64,000 nucleotides of DNA from Oasisia sp. SBJ-2009 (GCA_964017155.1 OZ024863.1:42235084-42299083); one strand, 5' to 3'. Positions 1 to 13,577 are shown, counted from the stretch's first letter. Translations and numbers: made by a program. Notes: a model not told the origin generated them from the letters alone.

Positions 1-1440
1 CTATTTTTGTGACTGGTTACAAATTGTTTGTCCACTCTTTGCACAGCAAACTTCAAAACATTTCTTTTATTGAGTTATCATGTCAACCCTAGATAATATG
101 ACCTGCCACAGGTCATTCATTGCTTACTGCAGTTGATGTGACAAGATGGTAGCAACAATAGTGTACGTTGATAAACTATGTCCAGTGTTTTATGCATGTC
201 ACATGTGAGCACATTTTCTGTTTATTTCTGTTTATATTTATTTATTGCTATGGACTGAGATCATAAAATTAACAGTTTGATATGTGTTTATGTATTAATC
301 GTTAACAACCCAACATCCATGTAAGCTGATACCTAAGTGAACATAAATTTGATGTGAACAAATAAAACTTGTTTTCCATGCAAATATAATACTAAAATTC
401 AATGTGTTAACTTAATTATTACATTTTAACTGGCGGTCAACTTAAGTTGTATTCCTTATCTATTGATGCTGGTTATCTGCTTTCAGGGATTGTCTCTCCC
501 TCTCTCTCCCTTGCTCTCTTTTGAACTTTTGACGTGTGTATAAAATATGTATGGTGGCTGTTTCATACCATGGATGTGCACGCATTTCACTGTACTTAGA
601 ATGCTGTTATAACCATGTAACACCTAATGTACCTATTACGTACTATTTACCATCTGTGTGCAATATGTCCCAGCGGTTGAGTAGTGACTGTACTAATATA
701 GGTTTGTGTGTAAAAGTACAACATTAACGTGTGTTGAACCCATAAAAACGACTATTTCATAAACATGACATCCTGTTGCTATGTTACATTAATTCCCAAG
801 GCAGTCTAGATCCCAAAAATAAATGCATATCTGAACAGCTAGAAGTGTTGGCGGGTGTAGTGAAGTTAGAATTATACACAGGTGAGTTACATATAAAGGT
901 GGAGGGGATTTAAGAATGCATGATCATGGTTTCATGTATATGGATATTTGTTATTTATATGTAACATAGAGTAACTAAGAAATTAGATCAACAGTAACAT
1001 ATTACCATGTAGTTTTATATTTATTCCCTAAGCTCCGCTGGGAATGTTGATTGGTATTTACACAAATATTTCCATTCCCTTGGAAGAAAGATTGAAATTG
1101 AATGGAACACAATTGTCAAAACATTTCATAAATGGTAAGTTAAGTACTTTATAGATAAAAAAAATAAATAATACATACAACAGTGCCCCACTGTTATAAA
1201 GCCTTAGTAGCACAAAGCAGTGTACATACACACTGAGAAAACGATACATACTAACAGTTTTGAGCATATGCACGGGTTCACTAATTTGTCAGTAGATGGT
1301 TTAAGCCAAGTTAATACAATCCATATTCTTAATCTGTGCAATCACTGTCACGTTCACGAAATCTTTCACTTTAGATGTGTTCACCATCTATTTCTTTTCA
1401 GGTACATTCTTCAACTGTTTCTCTTCACCAACATTCATTC
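1..1440. other. AT-rich intergenic DNA, no gene seen
   Basis: No open frame resembles a known protein. A short CT-rich patch lies near 495-522. The rest is unstructured AT-rich sequence with a few AATAAA hexamers that cannot be tied to a transcript. Confidence 0.6.
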
Positions 1441-1448
1441 CCTACCGG

Positions 1449-1677
1449 TATCTATCTCTCTACCTCATTATCTGGCTCTCTCACTCTTCATCTCTCTCCC
1501 TCTCTCTCTTCAGCCACGTTCACTGTCACTATTCAGACATGTACACTATCCTGTCTTTCTTTCGATCTCTCATTCTCTCTCTGTCTCTGTCTCTAGCTCT
1601 CTTTCTCTCTCTCTGTCTCTCTGTCTCTCTCTCTCTCTTTGTATGTCTCTGTCTCTGTCTGTCTCTCTCTCTCGCTG

Positions 1678-1711
<34 letters not shown>

Positions 1712-1811
1712 ACTCTCATCAGCCACTCTCACCCACTTTACTATCTTCTGTTGTGGACACCACCTCTCTCTCTCCCTGTCTCTCTCTATCTCTCTCTCTC
1801 TCTCCCTCCAG
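1449..1811. repeat. (CT)n-rich low-complexity tract
   Basis: About 360 bp of imperfect CT/CTGT dinucleotide sequence on the plus strand. Open frames across it (Ser/Leu-rich forward, Arg/Glu-rich reverse) are by-products of the repeat. Confidence 0.9.
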
Positions 1812-4740
1812 CCAATCATGATATGTCGGATTGAAGTCTCCATTTTTCGTATAGCAGCAGTCTGAAAGATGAGGTTTCTTCAGCACATGGTCCACCACTG
1901 GGATATGGGCTTTACTTACATCCTTGACTTCTTGTAACTACCATACTTTGATATGGCTACTGCAGTCCTCAACATATTCTACGCTAACCTTTACAAGAGT
2001 TATGATTGTTGTGTAACTTGATAACCTGGCAGAACTCTGACGCTGGCCATATGATGCTGCTAGCGAGAAACATGTTATCTGCCTTCTTCTACAGCCCACA
2101 TGTAGGTCTTACGTTGTACTTGTGTGAGTTGGATATTAATCGCTCTTTGTTTGGCAATCAAGATGCAAAACATTTACAAAGAAACAATTGATATTCCTGC
2201 TTATGTATACAAGTAGTTCATTGCATTTCAAAATATCACAAAACCAGCTAAACTTATTAAATGGAATCAATATGTGTGCACACAACATGTAGTGTTTGCA
2301 TAAGGAACACCAGCAGGGTATGAACCTGCCACACACAACACTGAACCGACATTACCCTAAACTATGCAAGTGAACAAAATGATTTAGAGAAACACTTGAC
2401 AGGGCTTTAGTGTTAAAACAGTATTTTTATGTTTGCATTGTTCTGATTATTTTTTTAAATATTGTTTTGAAATAATGGTCAAATAAAAACAAATTCTTCT
2501 TCTTTTATAATGAAAATGAAAATATGTAGGTATAAGATATCTTCGATATTTTCGTTATGTGTCATAGTGTTAGTTGTTTTACTGATCAATGCAGGTACTT
2601 TGTCACGTGTTGTGTACACGTATGAAAGTAAATAAATATTAATTTAACATTAATGAATATCTCATTGAAAAGATTATAACCAAAGGTTATACTAGATAAC
2701 ATATACATGTATAAATAAACATAACAAAATGTTAACAAGTATCTTAACATTGAATGATCGCAATTATTTATTCATACATTGAATGTATTATTATTAATAT
2801 ATTATAGTTCGATTTATTTATTTAGTGACGATTAAAGATGTAGTAGTATATGTAAATAGTAAAATTTATTGTTTCTTAGCTATTTACTATTTACGTACGG
2901 GCAACACATTAACTAATGCTTATCGTGGAGTTGAGATGTTGTGTACGATTAAAACAAAACAAAATGTGTTTTAAAGTTAAACAATAACAGCCTTGAATTA
3001 AATTAAATTAATATTTGTCATGTCACACATTTACTGTTTTAAAGAAAAACTTTGAAAAAGAAAAAAAAGAGGGAATGAGGAAGTGGGAGACACTGTGTAC
3101 ATAGCCTGTAGTACAATCTAATGTAACTAGTTCGGCCAGAGATACCTCATCGGTTGCTCCTCATAACGTTCCCTGGCACGGTTGGTCACAATCCTTACTC
3201 CCTCACAACTGACCGACTTCCGCCGGAAGTGTTCCTATGGGAGGGAAATTACCTGGCCCAAACCCCGATTCGCCAGATCGGTTGTGACCTCCATAGGATG
3301 AGCGTCACTGGTAACCCCTTCCGCCACGTGCGGTCGGAACACTCAGTTGCAATGAAGGTAGCCATTTTGTTTGCTTATAAACCCATGTCGAGCCTTAGCT
3401 GGTGAAATTGTGGTGTCAACTTGTAAGACACGTAAGCTGATACATCTGACGTTATTTATGTTGCAGCATTACTTTATAACTTGGCTTATATGGCATACTA
3501 TATAATATGATACATCAAACATGTTAACATGCATAAATATCATTATTAATGTTGACTTATGCAGATTCATGGTTCTATAGCGGAAGTTGGGCAACAATAT
3601 GGCGCACACATTGCCGACGTTTTCTCCGTCATAAAATTAAATAAGGCATTATTTTTAAACGCAGATACATAATACAGTACATAATAGTGACTAATATAAC
3701 TCGCATTGGTATATGAGAATTCATAATTTAAGATAATAAACCGAGGTGAATTAAAACCTATTAGTTATTTTATATAATTAATAAATACAATGCTTACCTA
3801 CGATTTATATAGACGCAAATCAGCAAGTGAATCAATTCATTACATATCAAATATGTTCCCAAGTAATGCTTTGATTAACGAGAAATGGGTTATCTGCTTA
3901 ATTAGATTCAAAGTAGAGTGACGCTAACATTTATGCATAATGATAAAACATTTAGTCATAAGTATGCGTGCTGGTTTGACTATGCAAGTTAGCAATATAG
4001 AATGTCGACACTGTACCACATGGCAATATATGTGATGTTCTACCCACAGTTGCATATTGCCGTTCTAAATACAATAACAACATTACACACATAGTCTACC
4101 TACCCATAGCAATTGTCTGTAGCAGTCGTCGTTCTCTTTTTGGCGCCTGGTTGTATATCCCAATGTTTGACGACTCCCAAACTGCAACATGTGCAGCTCA
4201 TTCGAGAACAACTGTCAAAGCGTCAAATATGTATCGTTTGCTGAATACCATATAATACGCTGCACCCGACCCAACACGAACCATCCATAAACACGTCAAA
4301 GTTGGTCTTGTACTGAAAACCAGAAGAACTGCATTTCGAATACAACTGCACTTCGACGAATCCATGCTTTCGATCGAACGCTTAAGTCATTTGTTTGTAG
4401 CAACTCTCAGGTGCAACGCGACAGAGGTTACTAATCATACGTTGTCAATGTGTGCGTTCTTGCGCGGGACCAAGAACATACCATTGTCGGAGGCCGTACG
4501 TCAGGCTAAGAATGTCCACGGCAGTGAAGCTTTGCATTGTCTGTGTTAATTGACAATGAAACATGTCAGGTATTACCGACGGACAAAACCCGGTTGCCTT
4601 GCACAAGTAGTTTCATTCTTCTTGTCGAATGTGCAATTACCCATGACCGTACTGAATTGCGGCTTAATTGGAATGATGGGAGGGGTGAAAAGGATTGGTG
4701 GATGAAAATATGGAGGAAGAGGGGTGTAGAGGGAAACTGA
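1812..4740. other. AT-rich intergenic DNA with one GC-rich patch
   Basis: Mostly AT-rich with no recognised coding sequence. The exception is 3125-3405, clearly more GC-rich than its surroundings, with loosely self-complementary segments (CCTATGGGAGG near 3235 against CCTCCATAGGAT near 3290). It may be an old interspersed repeat, but I cannot name it. Confidence 0.5.
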
Positions 4741-4743
4741 TAA

Positions 4744-4856
4744 GGGAAACAGTAGAGATTAAAGAAAGTGAGGGAGAGGGAGAGGGAGAGAAGGAGGGAC
4801 AGGGACAGGGATAGGGAGAGGGGCGGCCAGGCAGGGAGGAAGGGAGAGAGAAAATG
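4744..4856. repeat. GA/GGA-rich low-complexity tract
   Basis: Purine-rich plus strand made of GAGGGA-type units. It underlies a reverse Leu/Ser-rich open frame that I do not regard as a gene. Confidence 0.85.
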
Positions 4857-5054
4857 TTTAGTATGTTTAAAGGAAGGGAGGTAAATTAGCAGGGAGACAG
4901 ACAAAGAGAGACAAACAACCAACTTGTTCACTCTGACACATTGCGCATGAGAACGATAAGGGATTGCAACGCCACTCATTTATTATTATGCATTTCTTTC
5001 ATCTATTTGCTAAAATGCAAAAGGAACGGTTTAAATAATAATCATAATGGTATT

Positions 5055-5128
5055 CTGTGTGTGTGTGTGTGTGTTTGCGTGCGTGCATGCGTGCGTGCTA
5101 GCGTGTGCGCGTGTGCGCGTGTGCGCAA
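5055..5128. repeat. (GT)n / (GTGC)n microsatellite
   Basis: Alternating purine-pyrimidine tract: GT dinucleotides passing into GTGC and GTGTGCGC units. Confidence 0.9.
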
Positions 5129-5304
5129 TAAATGGTTAACATTGGTGGGAGATAATGCAAGCTTTATGAAACTTGTCACAGCCTGAGCCATTCTTATTGT
5201 TTATCGTGTAGGCCTAGTCGGAAAGATAAACAGGCATTGATGAAGTCCGAGTAGAGATGCTGGCGGTGGCTGAGCGAGTTGGAATATGATCGACAAAAAA
5301 ATTG

Positions 5305-5880
5305 CTGAACACCTGCAAGAGAGAGGGGAAGTTCACAGAGGAATGCATACTGGGGCTGATAGTCTGAATATAGAAACGAAACGGAAATGTGCATGGCCCT
5401 ACAAAAAATAGAAGCACTACGTTGCTAAGGCATGTGTTGAAGTTTCCGGAAAGAATCGTGGATGGCAGAATAAGAGCAGTAGTGTAAGGCGAATCGTTGA
5501 AGAACAGCTGGAGATTAGAAAAGGAAGAGGAACAACGGATGGGATGTTTGCCCTGAGTTAGCTAGTTGAGAAGAAACTGGAAGGACACGAGGATATGGCA
5601 ATTAGATTCATAGACTTGGAAAAGGCCTATGCCATAATCCCAAGAGAAATGACAATGGGAACACTGGTGTGGATAGAGGTCCCGGGGGGAGGTCAAATTG
5701 GTGGAGGGGACACGAAGATCAGGGAGCTGTGTGGACCGGGAGTGTCAGGAGAGTCCAAAGTAAATGTTTGTCTGACACAGGGGAGCGTCTTGAGCCCATT
5801 GTTGTTTATCGCTGTTGTGGAACTGATAAGCAGAAAGATTTGTATAAAAGTCTTTGGAACAGTAAACTCGTGGCTTTGAA
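5305..5880 (+). pseudogene. Non-LTR reverse transcriptase fragment, frameshifted
   Basis: Translated pieces in shifting frames follow the order of a non-LTR RT: a KxGNVH..RSTTLL-like segment near 5380, then FPERIVDGRIR near 5440, KGRGTTDGMFAL near 5525, FIDLEKAYAIIPRE (motif A region, open from 5595) and LTQGSVLSPLLFIAV near 5790. The phrases resemble RTE-type or related elements. The YADD region is absent after 5880, and several frame changes and stops show it is dead. Family assignment beyond non-LTR is uncertain. Confidence 0.75.
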
Positions 5881-6488
5881 AACAGAATCACTATTAAACA
5901 CATTTGCTGACGGAGGTCTTAACGTTGTAGATATTAGAACTAAAATATAATCTCTATCTGTTAAATAAGTTCTGCAATTAATTAAAGAGCATACAGCCAA
6001 GTGGACCTTCTTACTGTGTCCTTAAAGTGTATGTAGTTCTGCACCGCTTTTACCCACCTTAAATGTCATGGTGCTGGTTCACGTCCGGGTAATCTAGTCG
6101 GAGAGACAAGCCGTCAATCGATGCCTTTTCGAAAACTTTCAATGTTATTAGTAATCTCATTTCTTTCAAATTAAACCATTGCTTAGAACTGTATCAGCTT
6201 AGAATATGTTAAATGCGCTTCTTTCGAGTTTGACTTGCTCCCCGCAACATAATCGGCACATCCCATGATCGTTCGACAGACAGTCACACATGCGTGGACA
6301 GCAAGTCTCTGCCACGCCCCATGACCGTCGCCCGGTACAAAATTACGCAACATGTACTGGAGCGCCAGCGACCAATGTCGCTTCGATCGGCGCAGCAAGT
6401 TGTCTCTTGTTTCGGCCGGCCGCATCTGTTCACACTACACTCATTCAAACGGATCGTGTTTACAAACTCGCCGAACGCTGATATAACC
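5881..6488. other. Intergenic DNA, nothing recognised
   Basis: Short open frames on both strands show no family resemblance. The stretch ends at the first (AT)n array. Confidence 0.5.
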
Positions 6489-6922
<434 letters not shown>

Positions 6923-9080
6923 CAGCGTCTCTACCCTATTCTGGGGTAAGGCTGCCCGGATGTAGAAACTTAAGCATATATACTGTCCCAGGCGTAGTTG
7001 AGGGGGCTTAAAAGTGCTGCCACCTCACGGAGTCTGGGTAACCGAGGCTAGTCCGACACTTGCTTATAAAATATGGCTGCTTAGAAGTGTTCGTGATTGT
7101 CATTGTAGCAACTGGCTGCGGGAAACAATGGGCTTCCCTACCACCGACATGCTGAACTGGTCCTATGTGGCGTCTTCGTCGTCAACAATCTGCATCCCAA
7201 ACCGAAAAAGAACGAAGTCTCAATCGCCACACGGAAGATCGTCGACCATCTTGAAGTATTGCATGCATGTGGTGGTGAACCGTCTCATATGCTTGTTTGG
7301 CCCGATTATGGTGATAATTGCCAATAAAAATTAATTATTATTATCTAGCAGCTTATAAAGTATCGTATAGTTTATTTTTATAAGTTGTTCGATAATAAAT
7401 AGTTTCAATGATTTCTAATCGAGCGATCGTCTCATCTCATCTTTGATCATTTTAATTTTCGTTGGGAGTACCTGAACGCACTAACTATGCATACATTTTC
7501 GTAAATTATCTATTTAAAGGCTATTTTGGGTAAAATAGCGCAGTTGTTTGGCATGCAAACACGGATCGTCGGCTTAGGCAACACCGGATGTAGTGACGAC
7601 AGTCATCTCTATTCCCTCTGTGGGGTCATCACTGGGCGACGTACTGGCTCACCCTGCTCATCCAATGATCGGCTGGTACGTTCTACTGATGCTGTTGTTG
7701 TGTGGGGATGTTTCGCTAAATCCCGGTCCTCCTAACTGGAAGTGTCCATGCGGCGTGTGTCACAAGCCCGTGAAATCCAACCAGCAAGGTCTGCAGTGTG
7801 ACTCGTGTGATACGTGGTCACATTTGAAGTGCCTGCCAGAAGCCATCCGTGTCACCGATCGAGATTATGCCAAACTGTCAGTGACCACCGAGAACTGGTA
7901 CTGCTACCAGTGTCAACTACCCCTATTCACGGACTCGTTCTTCTCATCTGCAGAACCAGTTCTTGCAGATGATACGAATGACGAAATTACATCTACAACT
8001 GAGGTAATCGATATTTTCCCCGAACTTTCCTCAGTGAGGAAGAAATGCCCAAAGAACATTATCATCTCGCATCTAAATATCAACAGCCTGCGAAACAAGT
8101 TTTACGAACTGTCCGATTTGTTCTCAAGTATTCTTGTGGACATTTTATTTATAACTGAGACTAAACTAGATCCTTCTTTCAGTCTTGCTCAGTTTGACGT
8201 ACCTAACTACAGGTCTTTTAGAAAAGACCGGACTGGTCGAGGTGGGGACATTCTGGCTTACGTCAGATCTGATTTACCAACACGTCAGCGCCCCGACCTT
8301 GAGTTACAACATGTAGAAAGTATTATAATTGAAACAACGGTTTGTGGCCGCAAATGGGCGATTGTCTGCGTCTATCGGCCACCTTCGATGGCTAATGCTA
8401 GTTTTATTGACGATTTTACTACATGTATTGATAAAGTTCATGTTCATTTCGACAATATAATTGTCATTGGAGATTTAAACTATGACCTGTTGAAACCTGA
8501 CAAATGCCAACCTTTGCATACGGTACGTGACATTTTTGACTTTACAAAACTTATCAAAACCCCAACATGTTTCATGAAAGACGCGCACCCTTCACTTTTG
8601 GATGTTATCCTTACCAATAGACCGTCCCTTCTGTTTAACACCACACATTTCACATGCGGCATTAGTGACTGGCACAATATGATCTCCTGTGTTATCAAAG
8701 GCGCGGCTCCTCCACCAAACAAACGAAAAATTCAGTGTCGCTCGTACAAACATTTCGATGAGGAGGACTTCAGTGAGGCAGTGGGTGTCATCCCTTTTGA
8801 TGTTGCTTATGTTTTTGATGACGTGGATGACATCTACTGGGCTCATGAAGTCCTCCTTACCGATGTTTTAAACGAGCATGCCCTGATCAAAGAGAAAACA
8901 GTCAAAACCAAGCAAACCCCATTCATGAACTCCAAACTTCGAAAAGCAGTCTTTAAAAAATCAATGTTTTTCAACAAATACAAAACATGGCGTACTCCGG
9001 CCAACTGGGAAGCTTACCGTATGCAAAGAAATCTCTGTACAAAACTAAAACGGCAGTCAATAAGACATTACTTTTCTGAG
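6923..9080 (+). mobile_element. Truncated CR1-like element copy, plus-strand arm of an inverted repeat
   Basis: This 2158-bp segment is the reverse complement of 12090-14247 at equal length; the only difference I noticed is T at 7681 against A. It holds the 5' untranslated region and the first two thirds of the element's protein, then breaks off at TTTCTGAG and runs straight into (AT)n. At 6923 it starts abruptly after array A, inside what in the other copy is the 5' tandem-repeat region. The promoter is therefore probably incomplete and the RT is missing. The near-identity implies a very recent duplication or an assembly artefact. Confidence 0.85.

Positions 9081-9104
<24 letters not shown>
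7593..9104 (+). pseudogene. CR1-like retrotransposon ORF, 3'-truncated (2A-like, PHD, endonuclease)
   Basis: The 503-codon frame reads: hydrophobic N-terminus; 2A-like GDVSLNPGP at residues 38-46; PHD-type zinc finger about 50-108 (CPCGVC, CDSCDTWSHLKC, WYCYQC); then an apurinic-type endonuclease from about 148, with LNINSLRNK, FITETKLD, VYRPP, IGDLNYD and the SDWHN histidine motif. In related elements the endonuclease nicks the target and primes reverse transcription. Real homology stops near 9080; the last few codons are (AT)n-encoded Ile/Tyr. Without an RT it cannot retrotranspose alone. The start was chosen to match the minus-strand copy. Confidence 0.85.
7707..7730 (+). other. 2A-like ribosome-skipping motif (DVSLNPGP)
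   Basis: Codons 39-46 encode D-V-S-L-N-P-G-P, directly preceded by a hydrophobic Leu-rich stretch and CG. The D-V-x-x-N-P-G-P core is the established 2A signature, and such motifs near the N-terminus have been described in APE-type non-LTR retrotransposons. Ser replaces the common Glu at position 3. Activity is not shown by the sequence. Confidence 0.7.
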
Positions 9105-9806
<702 letters not shown>

Positions 9807-10321
9807 AAGATACAAGATACAAGATACAAGAAGCTTTATTTAACGTCGGTTACATGATAATTAGGCAACATTAGCTCATCTGAGCTATTTTCCGACAAAC
9901 GAGTATAGAGCAACGAGACGACATAAAACCATAACAAGCATACATAATATTTAAAATGACAGCAATAATACATATAAAATAGGGTAATAAGTACAAAATA
10001 AATATAATAATACATGCATGTATAATATATATATATATATATTTTTTTTTGGGTGGATACATAAAACATGCAAAGTATATTGGTTAAAATAGATTGAAAT
10101 AATATATAATTTAAGACATTAGCATAAATATAAATTAAAATGTAGAGATGTATATTGACTAAACTTATTAAAATTATAAGTACTTTAAAACATTAAAATA
10201 AATAAATCTAAAGAATAAATTAAGGATTAAAAATATTTTACACATATCCATATTGCATATATACAATGAAAGCTATATTCATAATATTTGCATGGCGACA
10301 AACATGTTTGATGTTAGCTGT

Positions 10322-11850
10322 TTACCTGCATATAGAGCAATTGCATGATGGGTCATCCCAGTTCTGGATCAGTCTGCGAAACTCGCCGTAGTTAACTGTT
10401 TTTCGCATTTCATTTGGCAGGCTGTTCCAGATCCGGGGCCCATCATGGACAAATGATTTAAGTCCATATTTAGATGTGTTTGCCTTAGGGACAACTGCAG
10501 TGTTTTCCTTTCGCATGGAATACTGGGAACATTTTAGAATGATGAGATTTTGAATAAAACTTGGAGCAATATTATTTACAATTTTGAATACTTCGCATGC
10601 CATTTCTTTTATCAGTTTAACGTGGAGGTGTTCGGTGTTAGCGGTCTTTAAAAGATCATGATGCGTTGATGAATAATCATTGTAAATAAAGCGAAGTGCT
10701 CTCTCCTGAATTTTGTCAAGTTTGTTGGTGCTAGATTGGCTACAAACGTGCCAGATCAAAGGACAGTAGTTGAAGTTTGATGTTATGAATGATTTGAAAA
10801 TTGCAAGTTTTCCTTGACGAGTAAGGAGATGACCGAGACGTTTTAAGACCGCTAACTGTCTAGCTGCCTTTTTGCAGATGTTCGCGATATGTGTGTTAAA
10901 ACTTAACGAAGGATCAATCTCAATGCCGAGAAGGACAACAGAGTTTTCACAGTGAATGATAGTGTTTTCAAAAGTAAAATTTGTTATGTCCTTTGTTCCC
11001 CTATTGCCGAAGCTAATTGCTTGGAATTTGGATGGGTTAGCCTTCATCTGGTTGATATTAAACCATTGTAATGTAGAAGTACAGTCTTGTTGCAAGGTGT
11101 GAATGAGAGTGTCAGAATTTGAATGAGCATAAGACAGGGTGTTATTATCAGCATAATTGTACAGAGGATTTATCCAAAAAGTGAAAAATATCATTAATAA
11201 AAACATTGAAAAGAAGAGGCCCAAGAATAGAGCCTTGGGGTACACCTCTGACGATGTCAGCCCACTCACTGTAGTGAGGTCCTAATTTCACTCGCTGTTT
11301 CCTGTTGCTGAGATAATTACTAACTAAACTGCATGATTTATCAGAAAGGCCATAAGCACCGAGTTTACCTAAGAGCAGGCTGTGAGGTAGGCAATCAAAG
11401 GCCTTTGTCAAGTCCATGAAAATGGCTGCGACATACTTATGGTTGTCAAGTGTCTTGCGCCAATCATGCCTGGCCTGAAAGCACCGAGGAAAGGGTTGAA
11501 CAAATTCTCAAAATGAGTGCTTAATTGGGAGTTGATGGCGTTTTCAAACAGCTTAGAGATGAACGGGAGAATGCTAATCGGTCTGTAATTTTGCTTGTCT
11601 AAAGGATCTTTTTTCATATACACCGGGATAACTTGTGCTTCTTTAAGTCTGTTTGGGAAGGCTGAGGTCGCAAATCAGTGGTTTATTAATTTTGCAAGTG
11701 GTTCCGAAATTGATTTACTGCAAGATTTTATGATTTTTGCAGGGATCCCATCGACTCCAATGGCTTTTTTTGGTTAAAATTAGAGATGAAAGTACATATG
11801 CTTTCAGAGGTGACGGGACTAAAATCAAAACCAGTAGGAGCAGGGATGTG
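10322..11850 (-). pseudogene. CR1-like reverse transcriptase domain, frameshifted
   Basis: RT pieces appear in several frames: NYRPISILPFISKLFE (near 11590), FMDLTKAFDCLPHSLL (motif A, 11417), VRGVPQGSILGPLLF (near 11240), YADNNTLSY (near 11145) and the C-terminal block ending CNCSICR at 10322. Lesions include an in-frame stop after the endonuclease ORF, a frameshift plus small deletion before motif A near 11465, and a frameshift immediately before the YADD box. That box reads Y-A-D-N, losing the second catalytic aspartate of the family. Confidence 0.85.
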
Positions 11851-11855
11851 GGCTG

Positions 11856-13577
11856 TTATTTTTTGATGCTGGGGTGATTTAATATGTCTTCCGGGATAGG
11901 AACAGATGATATGTCTTGGGCGGCATTTACAAAGAACTCGTTTAGAGTACTCGCAACAGAGATTTGGTTTGATATGATACTATCGTTTTCTGAGAGTATT
12001 ATTACAGGGTCTTTTAGGAGCCCTTTGTTTGACAAAAATGGTTTTACGGTGGGCCAGAAGTCTTTTGACTTGGGTCCACCGGCACACCTCTCAGAAAAGT
12101 AATGTCTTATTGACTGCCGTTTTAGTTTTGTACAGAGATTTCTTTGCATACGGTAAGCTTCCCAGTTGGCCGGAGTACGCCATGTTTTGTATTTGTTGAA
12201 AAACATTGATTTTTTAAAGACTGCTTTTCGAAGTTTGGAGTTCATGAATGGGGTTTGCTTGGTTTTGACTGTTTTCTCTTTGATCAGGGCATGCTCGTTT
12301 AAAACATCGGTAAGGAGGACTTCATGAGCCCAGTAGATGTCATCCACGTCATCAAAAACATAAGCAACATCAAAAGGGATGACACCCACTGCCTCACTGA
12401 AGTCCTCCTCATCGAAATGTTTGTACGAGCGACACTGAATTTTTCGTTTGTTTGGTGGAGGAGCCGCGCCTTTGATAACACAGGAGATCATATTGTGCCA
12501 GTCACTAATGCCGCATGTGAAATGTGTGGTGTTAAACAGAAGGGACGGTCTATTGGTAAGGATAACATCCAAAAGTGAAGGGTGCGCGTCTTTCATGAAA
12601 CATGTTGGGGTTTTGATAAGTTTTGTAAAGTCAAAAATGTCACGTACCGTATGCAAAGGTTGGCATTTGTCAGGTTTCAACAGGTCATAGTTTAAATCTC
12701 CAATGACAATTATATTGTCGAAATGAACATGAACTTTATCAATACATGTAGTAAAATCGTCAATAAAACTAGCATTAGCCATCGAAGGTGGCCGATAGAC
12801 GCAGACAATCGCCCATTTGCGGCCACAAACCGTTGTTTCAATTATAATACTTTCTACATGTTGTAACTCAAGGTCGGGGCGCTGACGTGTTGGTAAATCA
12901 GATCTGACGTAAGCCAGAATGTCCCCACCTCGACCAGTCCGGTCTTTTCTAAAAGACCTGTAGTTAGGTACGTCAAACTGAGCAAGACTGAAAGAAGGAT
13001 CTAGTTTAGTCTCAGTTATAAATAAAATGTCCACAAGAATACTTGAGAACAAATCGGACAGTTCGTAAAACTTGTTTCGCAGGCTGTTGATATTTAGATG
13101 CGAGATGATAATGTTCTTTGGGCATTTCTTCCTCACTGAGGAAAGTTCGGGGAAAATATCGATTACCTCAGTTGTAGATGTAATTTCGTCATTCGTATCA
13201 TCTGCAAGAACTGGTTCTGCAGATGAGAAGAACGAGTCCGTGAATAGGGGTAGTTGACACTGGTAGCAGTACCAGTTCTCGGTGGTCACTGACAGTTTGG
13301 CATAATCTCGATCGGTGACACGGATGGCTTCTGGCAGGCACTTCAAATGTGACCACGTATCACACGAGTCACACTGCAGACCTTGCTGGTTGGATTTCAC
13401 GGGCTTGTGACACACGCCGCATGGACACTTCCAGTTAGGAGGACCGGGATTTAGCGAAACATCCCCACACAACAACAGCATCAGTAGATCGTACCAGCCG
13501 ATCATTGGATGAGCAGGGTGAGCCAGTACGTCGCCCAGTGATGACCCCACAGAGGGAATAGAGATGACTGTCGTCAC
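11856..13577 (-). CDS. CR1-like ORF: 2A-like motif, PHD finger, AP endonuclease
   Basis: A 573-codon open frame, identical to the plus-strand copy over the shared part except residue 30 (Asp here, Val there). It holds DVSLNPGP at 39-46, a Cys/His PHD-type finger at about 50-108, and a complete endonuclease domain at about 148-390. It then continues into the linker before the RT (WPTVKPFLSNKGLL) and ends in a stop after HPSIKK. In an intact element the frame would run on into the RT, so this is the front half of a broken polyprotein. Asp30 interrupts the hydrophobic run preceding the 2A-like motif. Confidence 0.85.
   Translation of the reverse strand: MTTVISIPSVGSSLGDVLAHPAHPMIGWYDLLMLLLCGDVSLNPGPPNWKCPCGVCHKPVKSNQQGLQCDSCDTWSHLKCLPEAIRVTDRDYAKLSVTTENWYCYQCQLPLFTDSFFSSAEPVLADDTNDEITSTTEVIDIFPELSSVRKKCPKNIIISHLNINSLRNKFYELSDLFSSILVDILFITETKLDPSFSLAQFDVPNYRSFRKDRTGRGGDILAYVRSDLPTRQRPDLELQHVESIIIETTVCGRKWAIVCVYRPPSMANASFIDDFTTCIDKVHVHFDNIIVIGDLNYDLLKPDKCQPLHTVRDIFDFTKLIKTPTCFMKDAHPSLLDVILTNRPSLLFNTTHFTCGISDWHNMISCVIKGAAPPPNKRKIQCRSYKHFDEEDFSEAVGVIPFDVAYVFDDVDDIYWAHEVLLTDVLNEHALIKEKTVKTKQTPFMNSKLRKAVFKKSMFFNKYKTWRTPANWEAYRMQRNLCTKLKRQSIRHYFSERCAGGPKSKDFWPTVKPFLSNKGLLKDPVIILSENDSIISNQISVASTLNEFFVNAAQDISSVPIPEDILNHPSIKK
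13440..13463 (-). other. 2A-like motif, minus-strand copy
   Basis: Encodes the same D-V-S-L-N-P-G-P core as the inverted copy, so the motif belongs to the element and is not a chance feature of one copy. Confidence 0.65.

Noticed and set aside
4566..4979. 137-codon Leu/Ser-rich reverse ORF
   Set aside because: Mostly generated by the GA-rich tract at 4744-4856.
7014..7334. 106-codon ORF upstream of the PHD/endonuclease ORF, present in both arms, as a possible ORF1
   Set aside because: No conserved motif and overlaps the 5' repeat region; likely leader sequence. Its presence in both arms only reflects their near-identity.
12299..13257. Several 60-84 codon plus-strand ORFs between 12.3 and 13.3 kb
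   Set aside because: Antisense shadows of the CR1-like ORF; the same shadows appear mirrored at 7.9-8.9 kb.
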